DNA from: Psoroptes ovis
Taxonomy: Eukaryota > Arthropoda > Arachnida > Sarcoptiformes > Psoroptidae
Assembly: GCA_002943765.1 (NCBI GenBank)
Contig: PQWQ01000001.1
Location: forward strand, 1,674,001 to 1,738,000
Reading direction: 5' to 3'
DNA: 64,000 bases
The notes beneath the pieces were generated by a model that was not told where the DNA came from, made no database searches, and saw only the letters and a program-made list of their open reading frames with translations. Shown here piece after piece: positions 11,023 to 23,998 of this stretch (position 1 is the stretch's first letter; each line of letters begins with the position of its first letter). A program made the translations under genes and the position numbers.

Positions 11023-11598
11023 ATGGAAATTTCATTTGATGTTTTTCAAGCATTATCATCAATTAATTCGGATGAAATCAGCGAAAATGATTTGAATTTC
11101 ATATTCGATCAATGTAATCAAACAATTAAAAATGATAAATTAACAACATCATCTTGTACGGAAAATATTCGTATACTAATATTTGCTATAAATTCATTAA
11201 TGCTTGAAGCAATTAAACAACGAATCAATACGACGACATTGATACGTATGATTAAAGATAGCGGAATCGATTTTAATACAAATAAATTTAAATTATTTGA
11301 AAATTTTCTCGAAAAATCAATGAAAATATTAGATCATAATGTTAAAAATATTGATTTAACTTCTAATCCTAATGAATTACAATTCAAAGATTTATTTTGG
11401 TCTCAATGGATAGATATTAAAACTTCTAATGATGGTAATGTACGAAAAAGAAATTATCTCATCAATTTGATTGGTTCAAAACAAAATAACGGTGTTCCGA
11501 CAACCGATTCAATAACTATAAAATTTTCCGAACAACAATTACAAGATTTCTATGTTACTATTCGTCATTGTATGAAAAATGTTGAAAATTATATTTGA
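11023..11598 (+). CDS. COMMD3: COMM domain protein, COMMD3-like
   Basis: Subunit of the COMMD ring that works with CCDC22 and CCDC93 (Commander complex) in endosomal recycling. It is a single exon of 191 residues, the usual size. The N-terminal two thirds are helical. The C-terminal COMM domain is visible from about residue 125: LQFKDLFWSQWIDIKT, then strand residues, then ITIKFSEQQLQDFYVTI and a final helix. The EQLQD-type motif before the last helix and the MEISFDVF start fit COMMD3 best among the ten paralogues, but the paralogue call is by pattern only. A polyadenylation hexamer AATAAA lies at 11661-11666. WASHC3, another endosomal recycling factor, is two genes away; this may be coincidence. 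Confidence 0.75.
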   Translation: MEISFDVFQALSSINSDEISENDLNFIFDQCNQTIKNDKLTTSSCTENIRILIFAINSLMLEAIKQRINTTTLIRMIKDSGIDFNTNKFKLFENFLEKSMKILDHNVKNIDLTSNPNELQFKDLFWSQWIDIKTSNDGNVRKRNYLINLIGSKQNNGVPTTDSITIKFSEQQLQDFYVTIRHCMKNVENYI

Positions 11599-12686
11599 AA
11601 AGTAGTGTAAAATCGATCAAATGAATTATCAAGAACCGATATCTAATAATAGCGTTCATTAATAAAAAAAAATCCATTTAATTGTGACAAAAATAAAATT
11701 TCAAAAAAAAAAAAAAAAATCAAATGTTTACACAGAGCTTTGATTTATGATTTATTCGATTATTGCCATTATTACTATTATCATTACTAGTATTAATACT
11801 AATCAAACAAATTTTCATGAAAAAAAACATGATGATTTGCTAATCGATATTTTCTCGTATTTGTTTTTTATATTGAAAAAATATAAATTTATACCTGTTA
11901 ATTTTCGTGTGTGTCCAAAAGGATAATGATAATTTTTTATTGATAATCAAGACCAATTATTAATTGATTGATTGATTTCCAATCATACCAAAAATTGTTT
12001 TGAAACAAAGTTGTTTCGCCTTATTGCAGTTGTAGTGTATAGTGGGCGCTAAAATTTTTAAATCTAAACATTAAATGGCGCCATATAGAAAATGTAAAAA
12101 TAATGTATCGATATAAGTTTGCGTGTTTGCATGTGTTTCTATCGTTGCAATCATGATCATCATTAAAATCATCTAGGCACAGAAGTAAATTGCTACAAGT
12201 GAAAGAAATGAAAAATATTAAATGGCACATTTCGGTCACCGATATTTGAGTATATATTTTATTTTATTTCTTCATCACCTAATGATAATATCGGTGTTCA
12301 ATTTTTTTTACTCGTTTCGTACAAAGGTATTATTTGAAAAAAAAGGGATACCGCATATTGTATATTCTGGTTGCTGCTGATGATGATTATGTTACCATTG
12401 TTACGATTGATTATGATTATGATGATGTTTGTTATTTGGATATGATATTGCAACCAATGGTAATACCGCCGTAGCAGTAGTAGAGCTTTTGTTATGAATT
12501 CAAAGCTCATATATATTTGATCAAACAAAAAAATTAATAAACATGTCCAAATGATTATTGGTTGCAATTGAAACTGTTTATGTTTATAATATATACAAAT
12601 GTGCAGCATTCTCTTACCGAACATCATCATATAGACATCATTCCAAATTCAATACGGTTTACTATTTACGGCCAAAGTCGGTATTA

Positions 12687-12711
12687 GTGTGTGCGTGTGT
12701 GTGTGTGTGTG
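12687..12711. repeat. (TG)n microsatellite
   Basis: A nearly perfect GT/TG tract of about 25 bp with one C interruption, in the gene-free region upstream of PKC. Confidence 0.9.
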
Positions 12712-14037
12712 CATCAAACATTTCTTAAGGATTCACATTTCATTTAACTCATTTTATTGCTCCATTCTTTGGTTTTTTTCTCGGAAATTTGCCCCTTATA
12801 TTTTCATATTCACCGAAGATCTTTATATTTTTCGGTATGAACACATATATACTTTTATTCATTTATTTATTTATTTATATTTATTCTGTTTCGACTGTAT
12901 TTTATATGTGTGTGCGCGTGTATCATCATCATCATCATCATCGAAGAAATATTAATAATAACAGTAAATACGATCATACTATTATCATCATCATCATCAT
13001 CATCATCATAATCGTGTATGTATGAATGTGTGTACGTACAAGAATATATGAAGCATTCCAAAAAGTAAAGTTTTCAACCAATTTTTTCATTCAAATATAT
13101 TTAATTCTCTGATTGAATAATAATAATAATGACGGTGATGGTGATGATGATGATGATTCTAATATTTATTTATAGCCAAAGAATGATTTTTTTTTTTTTT
13201 GAAAAATATATATTCGTTCATGTAAAACACAGTGAATAATCATTATTATCATTATCATTTGAATTTACTGCTTCTTTCGCTGGTGAATGAATTGATATTT
13301 TCATTTTCATATTCCGTTGATTCTACTATTTGGATTCATTTATAATTTTCTTCATATATTTTTTTTATTGGATTATTATTATCATCTATTCATTCATTCA
13401 ATATAACTTACCTTTTTACTCTCCGTTTTTTTTCATCATTATATTCGTATTTGTTATTATTATTATTTTATATGTGTTTACATTCTATGATCATCATCAT
13501 CATTATCATCATATTCATTTGTATTAAACACACATACATACAAACATACAATACATAGTTTGGATATTTTAATTTATCATTATTATTATAATTGTTTTTC
13601 TGGCCCATAATGATGATCATGATCATCATCATTCATGATCATTTATAAATCCATTAAATATTACGATTATTATGATTATTATGGCATTACGATTACTTCA
13701 ACATTTATGAATCAAATTTATGATCCAAAGATCATACAAAAATTTTAAGATTTGTGTGTATGTGTGCCTGTGTGTGTTCGTTTGTTTGTGTTTTATTTTC
13801 ATTTATTCATTCATTTTAAATATGATTAATTCATTTATTTATTCATTCATTCATTCATTCATTTATTTTGAATATGCTTAATTATTTCTGGTCACCATTC
13901 ATCACTAAAATCAATCTAATCAATTATTATTATTATCGTTATGTGAAAGCTAATTAGTCATTCGTTATTTTTTCAATTTTAAATTTCAGTATCGAAAATA
14001 AAAATCAAATTCCAACAACATTCTTTGATCGTCATTA

Positions 14038-14074
14038 TCATCATCATCATTATTATTATTATTATTATTATTAT
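14038..14074. repeat. (CAT)n/(TTA)n trinucleotide tract
   Basis: A CAT run passes directly into an ATT run. Read on the minus strand it gives Asn/Asp repeats, which explains a spurious open frame there. Confidence 0.85.
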
Positions 14075-14585
14075 TTAAAATATTTTGGTTGTCCTTGTCT
14101 GTTTTCTCGTAGTTTTTAAAGCAGCACATCATCAACAAATGTCTAAATCTGCATTTTTTAGTGTATAATTTTTTCTGTTTTTTAATTTTTGATTCAATGT
14201 GTGTGATACATGTTATTTTATAAAAAATATTTGAAATGTTTTTTTCTTGCAAATCGCCCAAATCAAAAACCAAATCGATTAAAGAAAAAAAAAATGATTT
14301 AATCAATGAAAAAATACCGATTTAAATTTGATGATAACAAAGTATTCATCGCAACAATTCGAAATTCATCACCACCATACCACAATACATCTCATGATGT
14401 TCGCTTGAATTATCTGCCATCAAAAAAATTTATAATTGATAATTTAGCTAGTCAAAATTGATTTCAAAAGAAAATTAAGCCATTCGATATTTGATCTCTT
14501 CAAGAATTTTTTTTTTATTTTATCGTCCATTGTTTTCCATTGTTCAAATTACCAAACATTGATCATTATCATCATCATCATCATC

Positions 14586-17475
14586 ATGCCTTTCACCGGT
14601 ACATTAAAGATTAAAATTATTGAAGCTGCCGATTTGAAACCAACACAATTATCAGTAAGACATGTGTTAGGTAAAAATCATTCAATGGTTATTGATCCAT
14701 TTGTTAATATTGTGATCGATGAGACTGCAATGGATCATACAACAGTAAAATCCAGAACATTCAAACCATTATGGAATGAATCGTTCGATCTTGAGCTGAT
14801 AAATGCCAAAATATTACAATTGACAGTGTTTCATAAAGCAGCATTATCCGAAGTATTTGTTGCACATTGTATGTTGACATTTGATACGATACAAGATAAA
14901 TTTGATAATAATAATATTGACTACTGGGTAAGTTTGTAATTTATTCATTTATCATTATCATTTTTTTTTTAATTATAATCATAATAATTTTAAATCGGCA
15001 AACAGGTCGATTTGGATCCTGTAGGAAGAATACATATTGCAATAGAATTAATTAGTAAACCAGAATTACGACCACTAAAAGAATTCCATGAAAGACATGG
15101 ATTCAATAATAAACGTCGTGGTGCAATGAGACGTCGTGTGCATCAAATTAATGGACATAAATTTATGACCACAAATTTGAGGCAGCCAACATTTTGTTCA
15201 CATTGTAATAAATTCATTTGGGGTTTCGCTAAACAAGGATACCAGTGTCAAGGTTTGTTTCAATCGTTTCTTAATGATACGATTTTTGTCAACATATTTT
15301 TTTCACGGTTATTTGTAGTATGTACAATGGTTGTGCATAAAAAATGTCACCAATCTGTTGTCGTAAAATGTCCTGGATGTAAAAAAACGAATGAAGAAGA
15401 TGTAAGCACTACAACAAAATTATATCGAAAATTAATTAATTTTTCATATGTATTTATGTTTGTAGGCATTGGCCACAGGCAATCGTTTTAGCATTAATGT
15501 TCCGCATAGATTTTCTGTTCATAGTTATAAGATGCCAACATTTTGTGATCATTGTGGTTCTATGTTATATGGCATAATCAAGCAAGGTCTTAAATGTGAT
15601 GGTAAGTATAATTATTCGTCCAATTTTATATTAGGCATCGTCCAATAAATTGAATATCATCTTTGATTAGATTGTGAAATGAATGTACATAAAAGATGTG
15701 AGAAAAATGTAACCAATAATTGTGGTATTGATTCTAAAAAATTTGGCCAAGTATTAGGAGAATTAGGCATTTCAAGTGAAAGTTTAACCAGCACCAGTAG
15801 CAGTAACAGTAGCACCAATAAATCAAGAAAGAATAAATTGTCAATTAATGAACAATCGCCTTTGAAATCATCATTCAACAATGAAAGATCACATACATCA
15901 CCATTACCAAACATGGCTATGGATCATCAATTATATTCAGACGAAGCATTTTGCGATACATTGTCCAATATGCGTCTTTCATTAATCAATAATAGTAAGT
16001 TTTATTGTTTTAATTTTTGTTGATTTCATTATTCATAAAAATTTGAATTAGCAGATGAAAAACAACAGTCAAAACCAAGTCAATTAAATCAATTGATTGA
16101 TTCATATTCATCATCGTCATCTAAACGCAGATATGATTTAAATTCATTCAATTTTCTAAAAGTTCTAGGAAAAGGAAGCTTCGGAAAGGTAATGTTGGCC
16201 GAGTTGAAAGGAACTGATGAGGTTTATGCTGTCAAAGTATTAAAAAAAGATGTCATACTACAAGATGATGATGTTGATTGTACGATGACTGAAAAACGTG
16301 TGCTAGCATTGGCTGCCAAGCATCCTTTTTTGACGGCATTACATTCATGTTTTCAGACTCAGGTAAAACAGCTTTGATTTTATAGACTTTTGACCTTTTA
16401 AAATGATTCAAATTTGAATAGGATCGATTGTTTTTCGTTATGGAATATGTTAATGGAGGTGATCTGATGTTTCAAATACAGAAAGCAAGAAAATTCGAAG
16501 AACCACGTGCTCGTTTTTATGCAGCTGAAGTGACATTAGCATTAATGTTTTTACATCGTAATGGTGTGATTTATAGGCATGTCTTAGTCATCAATTCATA
16601 TTGATTTCATCACTAATTTCGAATGATTTTTTTTCTCAAAAGGGATTTGAAATTAGACAACATATTATTAGACAGTGATGGACATTGTAAATTAGCCGAT
16701 TTTGGAATGTGTAAAGAAAATATCATCGATGATAATACTACATCGACGTTTTGTGGTACACCTGATTATATTGCACCAGAAATATTACAAGAACTTGATT
16801 ATGGTGCTTGTGTTGATTGGTAAGATCTTGAAAAAATGATTGATATGAATATTCATTAAACATCTCATGAATTTCAGGTGGGCTTTAGGCGTGTTAATGT
16901 ATGAAATGATGGCCGGTCAACCTCCGTTTGAAGCTGAAAATGAAGATGATCTATTTCAATCGATATTACATGATGAAGTTGTCTATCCTGTTTGGCTATC
17001 GAAAGAAGCCGTCACAATTTTGAAAGGGGTAAATATTGATTATGATCATTTTATATGGTTTTATTCATCCGATTTTTTCTCGTGAAAAGTTTTTAACAAA
17101 AAATCCATTAAAACGATTGGGTTGTGTGCCTAGCGCCGGTGAAAGTGCAATATTAAATCATCCATTTTTCCATGAAATAAATTGGGAATTGTTGGAAGCG
17201 AAAAAAGTTAAAACGCCATTTAAGCCAAAAATTGTGAGTAAAATTATTAAATATTAGATAATTATTGAATATTTGATAATAATCTATTTGTTTCTTAAAC
17301 AAAACAGAAAGCCAAATGTGATGTTACAAATTTTGATCAAGATTTCACGAAAGAAGAAGCTGTACTAACACCGACCAATAGTGAAACATTACGTTCAATT
17401 AATCAAGAAGAATTTAAAGGTTTCTCATTTGTTAATGAAGATTTTAAACCATCAAGATTCGATGTGATTACTTAA
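14586..17475 (+). CDS. Novel protein kinase C, epsilon class
   Basis: Diacylglycerol-activated Ser/Thr kinase of 744 residues from 11 exons: 14586-14927, 15006-15252, 15319-15401, 15466-15601, 15671-15994, 16055-16362, 16422-16576, 16643-16819, 16878-17028, 17090-17233 and 17308-17475. An N-terminal C2-like domain (residues 1-115) comes before the C1 domains, the order typical of PKC epsilon/eta (Drosophila Pkc98E). The pseudosubstrate RRGAMRRRVHQ has Ala at the phospho-site (about 154). Two HX12CX2C C1 zinc domains follow. The kinase has GKGSFGKV, AVKVLKK, YRDLKLDN, DFG, and the activation loop TTSTFCGTPDYIAPE. The tail carries the turn motif and the hydrophobic motif FKGFSFVNEDF. All catalytic residues are present. 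Intron 16577-16642 has a GC donor. The acceptor before exon 6 offers two AGs 3 bp apart. Confidence 0.95.
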
Positions 17476-18529
17476 TTTAAAATTTTTAACAAAAATTCAT
17501 TCAATTAATTAACCTCATTTGAAAAATTTAGCATACAAACTACATACACAAATTCACAATACAAAATATACAAATACGAATCAGCTATTGAATCTATGCT
17601 TCAAGAAAAACTAATGATTGATCTTTTCTTCAATCTGATATCTGTGTGTGTGATTATTTGATTAATCTGATTCTTCACATATAAAACAGCAAGTGTGAAT
17701 CAAGTTATCTTTGTCTCACGATAATTAAAAAACAGATAATTTAAAATGTTTTATTTTGATTTGATTTCAGCAATATTATTTTAGTTCAAAAATACATTCT
17801 TTCCTTATTTTGTTTTGATTATTTGTTACAAAATTACTTTTTTTAATTTCCAAGTTAAATTAAATTATTTAAAATCCATCGTAATATCATCATTTAATGA
17901 TTCGATCAATCAATTAAATAATCAACCACACACACGTATTCAAATGTATATCAATAAACAATGAACACCGAATCATGGACATTTTTTGATTTTTTTTCTG
18001 AATGAAAAAATAGCTAAATAACAAAATTTCACATGCAAACACACAACACACACTAGTCACCATTCGAAACATTGTTATCAATATTTTCAATTATAATTAT
18101 CAATTATTATCATTGTCATAATCATCATCATCATCATCATTTACATTATCAACATTAACAACGGCATAGTTGATCGACATTTGCTGCTGATCTTCATTAT
18201 CATTGACATGATTTAATATCATTAATTAATGATTATGTTTATTAATTAATTAATTGTTCCATTCTTTTTATTTCTGTCAAATTATTTTATTTTATTTTGA
18301 TTTTAATTTTTTTTTTTGTTTTTCTCTTCTCTTTTGATGATGCAAAACAAACAAATTGTGAAAATCTTTTCTGATATTGAAAAAAAAAATGATGAATTTT
18401 CTATGTTATAAATATAATAAAATGAAAAATGAAAATCTTCCTTTATTTGAATATATTGTTAGTTATTTGATTGATTGGCTGAATGATAATCAATTAATGA
18501 TAATTATCAGAAATTAATTAGTTCAACAA

Positions 18530-18556
18530 CAGCAACAACAACAACAACAACGATTG
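18530..18556. repeat. (CAA)n microsatellite
   Basis: Tandem CAA/CAG triplets. On the minus strand they would read as a Cys-rich tail of a chance open frame (18523-18756), which I reject. Confidence 0.85.
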
Positions 18557-20404
18557 CAATCGAGGTCATTTACAGGGGTTATTCCATGTCTTGAGTCATG
18601 TTTTTTTATTTTGAAAATATCTTTCGATTTATTACTTTGAACCATGATATAATGATGATTGATTGATATATGAATAAATATATCGAATGTTATTTGATGA
18701 TAATGATCAGTGGTTTCTATGGGAAAAAAAATGGAGAGCATCTTCTCAATCATCAAAAGAAGGACGGTACAATTGAATCAATTGTTCAGCTTATCTTGAT
18801 TTGATTTGTTTATTTATATAATTTTGATTTAATTTATCAATTTGATGTCATTAAAAATCACCGAAAAAAAAAAAATAAATACGTGAATATGTGAATAAAT
18901 GAATAAACAAAATGTGATTATCATTTGATCATTCGATAATTGACTGATAATTATGAATAATAATAATAATAATAATGATGATGATGGTGTTGATGATTAT
19001 TGGCACATCATCAATAATGATTGATTATGATAAAATTGTTGAACAAACAAATTAAAAGAAGAAAATCGGACGATTATTCTTCATAATTCAATTCAATTCA
19101 AAAAAAAATCAATGATATGATTTTTGAATTTTTGGTTAATTGATAATTTTTCTTCTTTTCATTCAAGAATTATTATATTTCAATTATCTTTCTAAAAATA
19201 ATCCATTCCATTAATGCCCTTGAACAGTTCTTTGAGCTTCGTAATTTAAACATTTTGAATCTTAAAATCATTTAAAATCTTAATTTTAGATCAAATCAAG
19301 AATTTTTTCTTAAATCAAATAAAGTATTTTCTTCTTCGTTGACAAATAATTTTACATGTCATCATCACATCTTAATTGATTTATTTATAAATCTATAAGA
19401 AAATGTCCAAAAAGGAAATATACTTGAATCATCAATAATCATTCGATTATGATCATGATGATCACCAATCAATCTGTGCAAATTTATATCACATGCTTTT
19501 ATTATTTCATTTTTTTTTTATTTGTTATTGTTGTTTGTTATTTGTGCTTGTTTGTTTGTTTGTCGAGATTTACACATGCATCTGACATATAAATTAATTT
19601 CAATTCATGTAAAAAAAAACTATTTACAATCGACAATTGCAAACAATTTGACAAATTTAATTGTGAATTAATGAATTAAATGAATGAATTAATGAATGTC
19701 AATTTTATTAAATAGAATAATGTTGTTATTGAATAAAGATATTTAAACTTCATTAACACCGTGTGACACTGTGTTCATAACCAAGAACAGACATTCCGAT
19801 TTGAATGTGAATGTGAATGAAATGTTTGAATGAATGAATAAATTATTGAACGAAAATAAACTATAATAAATCTGATGCAATTTCAAAGTGTTTTTTCAAA
19901 TATCTTTTACATTTGATTGAAATTTGAATTCAAATTTGAATTTGAATGAATTATATATGAATAAATGAATGAAAAGTGGAAAACTACAAGTGATTAATCT
20001 TTATACAAAATAAAGTGTATTTCCATTTTTTTTTCTGTCTCTCTCTTGTTTTACCTCAACAAAAATATTCAGACATATGAACATCATTATCATTATTATT
20101 ATCCCTCTCCTCCCAGATCCTGGTGGTCCTTAGATATGTTTGTGTTTATTTTTTGATTTATTTCAAATACTTGTGCATGTGTTTGTGTATATGTGTCTGT
20201 GATTTCATCGAAAAAACTTGGCGGTCTTTTTTCATCTTCTTCGTTTCATATATTCATTTCGTCACATAATTTCCTCTGTCTCTCTCTCTTGTTGATTTCG
20301 TACATTTTTTTTGTTGAATATTCAATATAACAAATGTTCTTAAAGAGGATGAAATCAATTTACCATTAAAGAACATGAAGACCTAAAAAAAAAAGAAATC
20401 ACCA

Positions 20405-20445
20405 TGGTATATAAACATCGGACATTCGATTCAAATCAATTCATT
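20405..20445 (+). promoter_or_regulatory. Possible core promoter of the asparaginase gene
   Basis: A TATATAAA-like element near 20409 is followed about 25-30 bp later by TTCAAATC-type pyrimidine/adenine sequence that could be an initiator. It lies about 500 bp before the start codon at 20923, implying a long 5' UTR or an unseen 5' intron. This rests on the motif alone. Confidence 0.25.
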
Positions 20446-20767
20446 TAAATCATGATCAAATTGCAAAATACTTGTCATTATTATCATTGAAAATTATATC
20501 AAATTTGCACCGAATTCGCAACGTTTAAATACGTTAACATCGATTGACCTATCGATTAATTTTGTCATACAAAAAAAAATCTTAATCTGTTCAAAGTTTC
20601 AACGATTCAATTACTTGAAATCGTCTTCATCTAATTTCATTTTTCTTCTCATTTTTTTTTGTCTGTTTCAACGAATCATCTTTAATAAATTCTTAATGTT
20701 TCAATCAAATTATTTCAAAAATCAAAATTATTTTTTCAATACATTTTGTCAGAGTTTTCCTAGCAAC

Positions 20768-20836
20768 TGTAATTGTAATTGTAATCGTGATTGTAATCGT
20801 AATTATAACTGTAACTGTAATAATAATCGTAATAAT
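20768..20836. repeat. Hexanucleotide tandem repeat (GTAATY-type)
   Basis: About 11 imperfect copies of a 6-bp unit close to TGTAAT, with T/C and G/A changes. One frame would read alternating Cys-Asn, but that frame has no ATG or other support, so I treat this as a noncoding minisatellite in the asparaginase 5' region. Confidence 0.8.
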
Positions 20837-20922
20837 CTTGGTGTCGATATATATTGTTTTTATAATAAATAAAATAATAAATTATAAATTTATTATTGAA
20901 TAATCAACAACAAAAATAAGCT

Positions 20923-23713
20923 ATGGCTGAAAGATTCTTATTCGAAGATTCGTCTTCATGCGATTCAGATACTGAATTGCTGGATAATTTACCATTCAGT
21001 AGTAATATGAATAATAAATTCAATAAAAATAGTCGTAGACGATCAAGTTTAAATCTAAGTCAATCGCCAATCATATCACAATTGATTGATTCATCATTTG
21101 AACCAAAAGTGCTGCGTAAAAATAAGTCAATAGCATGTATACAATCAACTGGAAAATTTGTTGAAGAAAGTAAAGTATTGGTCATTTATACTGGTGGCAC
21201 AATTGGAATGGTTAAAAATGAACACGGTGGTAAGAATCAATGAATTCTGTTTTGATTAATCAATTTCCATTAATCATTTCTACATTCACATCTGTGATCT
21301 ATTCGTTTTTCCACGAACAGTCTACGAACCACAACCTTATAAATTTACAAAAATGTTGAAAACATATCCGCAGCTGCATGATCCTGAATATATTTCGAAA
21401 AATTTCAAATATTCACCATATTGTGAAGATTTACTGGTTATGCCGTAAGTATTTCTATGAATTTCATAAACTTACATTTATCAATAAAAAATTGATGATA
21501 AAAATAGTGAAACCAATGAAAAAAAGCGTGTCATATACACTGTGTTTGAATATGATCCATTGTTGGATTCTTCTAACATGACCATCGATGATTGGATTTT
21601 GATTGCAAAAAATATTAAGGTAAGCAAAAACTCTTGAAAAAAGATTCGATCAAGCAAATTTTTATTCAATATATTTGATTATGATCAAATTACCATAACC
21701 ATAGAATGAATATCATCGATTTAATGGTTTTGTTATTTTACACGGTACCGATACTATGGCATACACTGCATCAGCTCTTTCATTTATGCTGGAAAATTTA
21801 GGCAAAACAGTTGTTATTACTGGTTCACAAATTCCAATGTTCGAAGCTCGAAGTGATGCAAAAGAAAATTTTCTAAATTCATTGATTATTGCCGGAAATT
21901 ATTCGATACCAGAAGTGACAATTTTGTTTAACAATAAATTATTTCGTGGTAATCGTACATCAAAAATAAGTGCATCAAATTTAGATGCATTCGATTCGCC
22001 AAACATGTCACCACTAGTCAACATCGGGATCAAAATTAATGGTATGTTTATCATTTTTTTTCTTCTAAACTATTATCAATATTGATTGATTATATAATCA
22101 TTAGTTGATTGGAATAATGTTTATAGGCCATCAACATTGGCCAAAATCAATGTACATTCAAAATTAAATCCTAATGTTACATTGTTACGATTGTTTCCTA
22201 GTATAACTGTGGAAATTGTGAGTGTAATGATTATGTTAGATCATTGGCATTTGAATTAAAAATATTTTTATTATATTTCATACATAAGATTCGAGGTTTT
22301 TTAAAAGAACCGATACAAGGCGTTGTCCTTCAAACATATGGAGCCGGCAATGCTCCATCTAATCGCAAAGATATTCTGAATGAATTTAGAGAAGCCACAA
22401 AACGTGGAATCATAATTGTTAATATTACTCAATGTGCCAATGGAATTGTCGATCCATCTTATGAAACTGGTGATGCATTAGTACAAGCAGGAGTCATTCC
22501 TGGCTCTGATATGACACCAGAAGCTTGCTTAGCCAAATTATCGTACATTCTCAGTAAAGATGAATGGTCATTGGAATATAAACGAGAGGTAAGTGAATGA
22601 TGGCATAGCATTTCGAATCCAATTGATCATTTGAAAATTTATCTAAGATGGTACGCACAAATTTACGTGGCGAAATGACCGTCATTAGAGATCATAAAGT
22701 TGAAGATGTTAGTCTTGTACAAGCTATTGCAAGTGCTTTAAGACTATCTACATCTAATGAAATCGAAAGATTACGTTCAGCTCTCTATCCAGCTATTGTT
22801 TGTGCAATCGCTGCTCGTGGTGATGTCGCTAGTTTGCGACAAATAAAAAAGAATGGAATTGATCTTTGTGTCAGTGATTATGATTTACGTACACCATTAC
22901 ACATAGCTGTCAATCATGGCCATAGAGATGTTGTTGAATTTCTTCTTTTCGAAGGTGTTAATGTACATGCTAAAGATAAAAACAATGAAACACCATTGCA
23001 TTTGGCAATCAAAAATAATCAACACGATATAATTCAAATGTTAAGAACAGCTGGTGCATCATTAGATTTACCAAAGAATCGTATCGGTGATTTGATCACA
23101 AAGTAAGTTTTCAAGATATTTCGAAATAATCATTGATGTTTACAAAAAAAATTATTTTCTTCCATCAATCAGTGCTGCAGCTCAAGGAAATTTGAAAATG
23201 CTAAAATCACTAGGATTGGCTGGTGCTACATTCGAAGAAAAAGATACATTTGGCCGTCAATGTATTCATTGTGTAGGTGTACATACACGTGGATAGTTAA
23301 ATAATCAATGTGATAATTTAAAATTTTTGCAATTATTCAATTGATGCTTTCAAAATTAATTAATTAATATCGTCAATTCAATTTTTTTGTATATTTTTCA
23401 AAACAAAACACTTAAGACATCCATTTATTCATTTTTCTTTCATTGTAATAAACTCGATCAATATTAATTTTTTTTTCTTTTTTTTCATTTATTCCTAAAT
23501 TTTTTATTCTTATATTGGAAAAAAATTAACGATATTCAGGCAACTGAAAATAATCAAATCGAAATCGTTGATTATCTTATAAACAAATTGAATATAAATC
23601 GGAATAAAATGGATTTATATGGCCGAACAGCTAAAGATATTGCAAAATTTTTTGGCTACAAAACAATATTGAATTTATTGTATCAAAAAGATCATGAAGA
23701 AAATTTTTATTGA
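20923..23713 (+). CDS. ASPG: L-asparaginase with C-terminal ankyrin repeats (ASPG type)
   Basis: Cytosolic type-I-like asparaginase that hydrolyses asparagine to aspartate and ammonia. It is the animal form sometimes called 60-kDa lysophospholipase. Nine exons (20923-21229, 21321-21444, 21508-21619, 21705-22041, 22105-22217, 22289-22588, 22648-23102, 23173-23272, 23540-23713) give 673 residues. The first active-site motif YTGGTIGMV is at about residues 89-97 and the second, HGTDTMAYTA, at about 194-203; both catalytic Thr are present. QLFRGNR-like and ANGIVDPSYETG-type motifs follow. Residues from about 510 onward form ankyrin repeats (TPLHIAVNHGHRDVVEFLL, TPLHLAIKNNQHDIIQML). The N-terminal 75 residues are Ser/Asn-rich and poorly conserved. 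The last intron (267 bp) is the longest I found in the window. An AATAAA lies at 23939-23944. Confidence 0.95.
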
Positions 23714-23998
23714 AAACAAAAATAATGAACATAAATGTGTTTTATATATGATTTACTTCAAGAAATTCTTATTTATTTATTTTCAAGTTTTTTACACATT
23801 TTTTTTTGTTTTAAATTTTTCAATAATTTTGAATTTTCAAAATTTTTTTTACGTTTCACAATCCTGCCCTACAGATGGCTGTAATTATGCTTGTAATGTT
23901 TACACTATTTTTAAAATTTTTTTTCTTCATTTTTCTGAAATAAAAATTTAAATCTCTAATTTTTTTTTGATTTTGTTTTTATCCAATATTTGAAAATT

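Larger units (their letters stand above)
11599..14585. other. Gene-free region rich in simple repeats, upstream of PKC
   Basis: About 3 kb without a supportable gene. It holds many microsatellites: (TG)n near 12687-12711, (TCA)n near 12920-13010, ATTC tandem copies near 13835-13865, and (CAT)/(TTA)n near 14038-14074. It also has the 10-bp palindrome ATGGCGCCAT near 12075. The open frames here translate repeats (for example runs of His or Ile) and show no family pattern. The PKC promoter and any noncoding 5' exon should lie in this region. Confidence 0.5.
17476..20922. other. Gene-free region between PKC and the asparaginase gene
   Basis: Nearly 3.5 kb of AT-rich DNA. It has (CAA)n near 18530-18556, (AAT)n near 18958-18980, (TCA)n near 18126-18143 and a 6-bp period repeat at 20768-20836. 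An inverted pair ATGTTCTT / AAGAACAT lies near 20333-20375. Open frames here lack any domain and mostly translate repeats. The left part is presumably the PKC 3' UTR and the right part the asparaginase promoter and 5' UTR. Confidence 0.5.

Noticed and set aside
12298..13527. Several open frames rich in His, Ile or Tyr
   Set aside because: They translate TCA, TG and ATT microsatellites and have no family resemblance.
13986..14306. Minus-strand frame of 106 codons
   Set aside because: The C-terminal half is an Asn/Asp run from a triplet repeat, and no conserved motif is visible.
15657..15914. Minus-strand frame within PKC
   Set aside because: A shadow of the coding exon on the plus strand, which is strongly supported as the C1B domain and linker.
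18523..18756. Minus-strand frame ending in a Cys run
   Set aside because: The Cys run is the complement of a CAA/CAG microsatellite. No signal peptide or cysteine spacing typical of a secreted peptide is present.
20615..20872. Cys-Asn repeat peptide upstream of asparaginase
   Set aside because: The frame lacks an ATG at its listed start, and the repeat is a 6-bp minisatellite in the likely 5' UTR.
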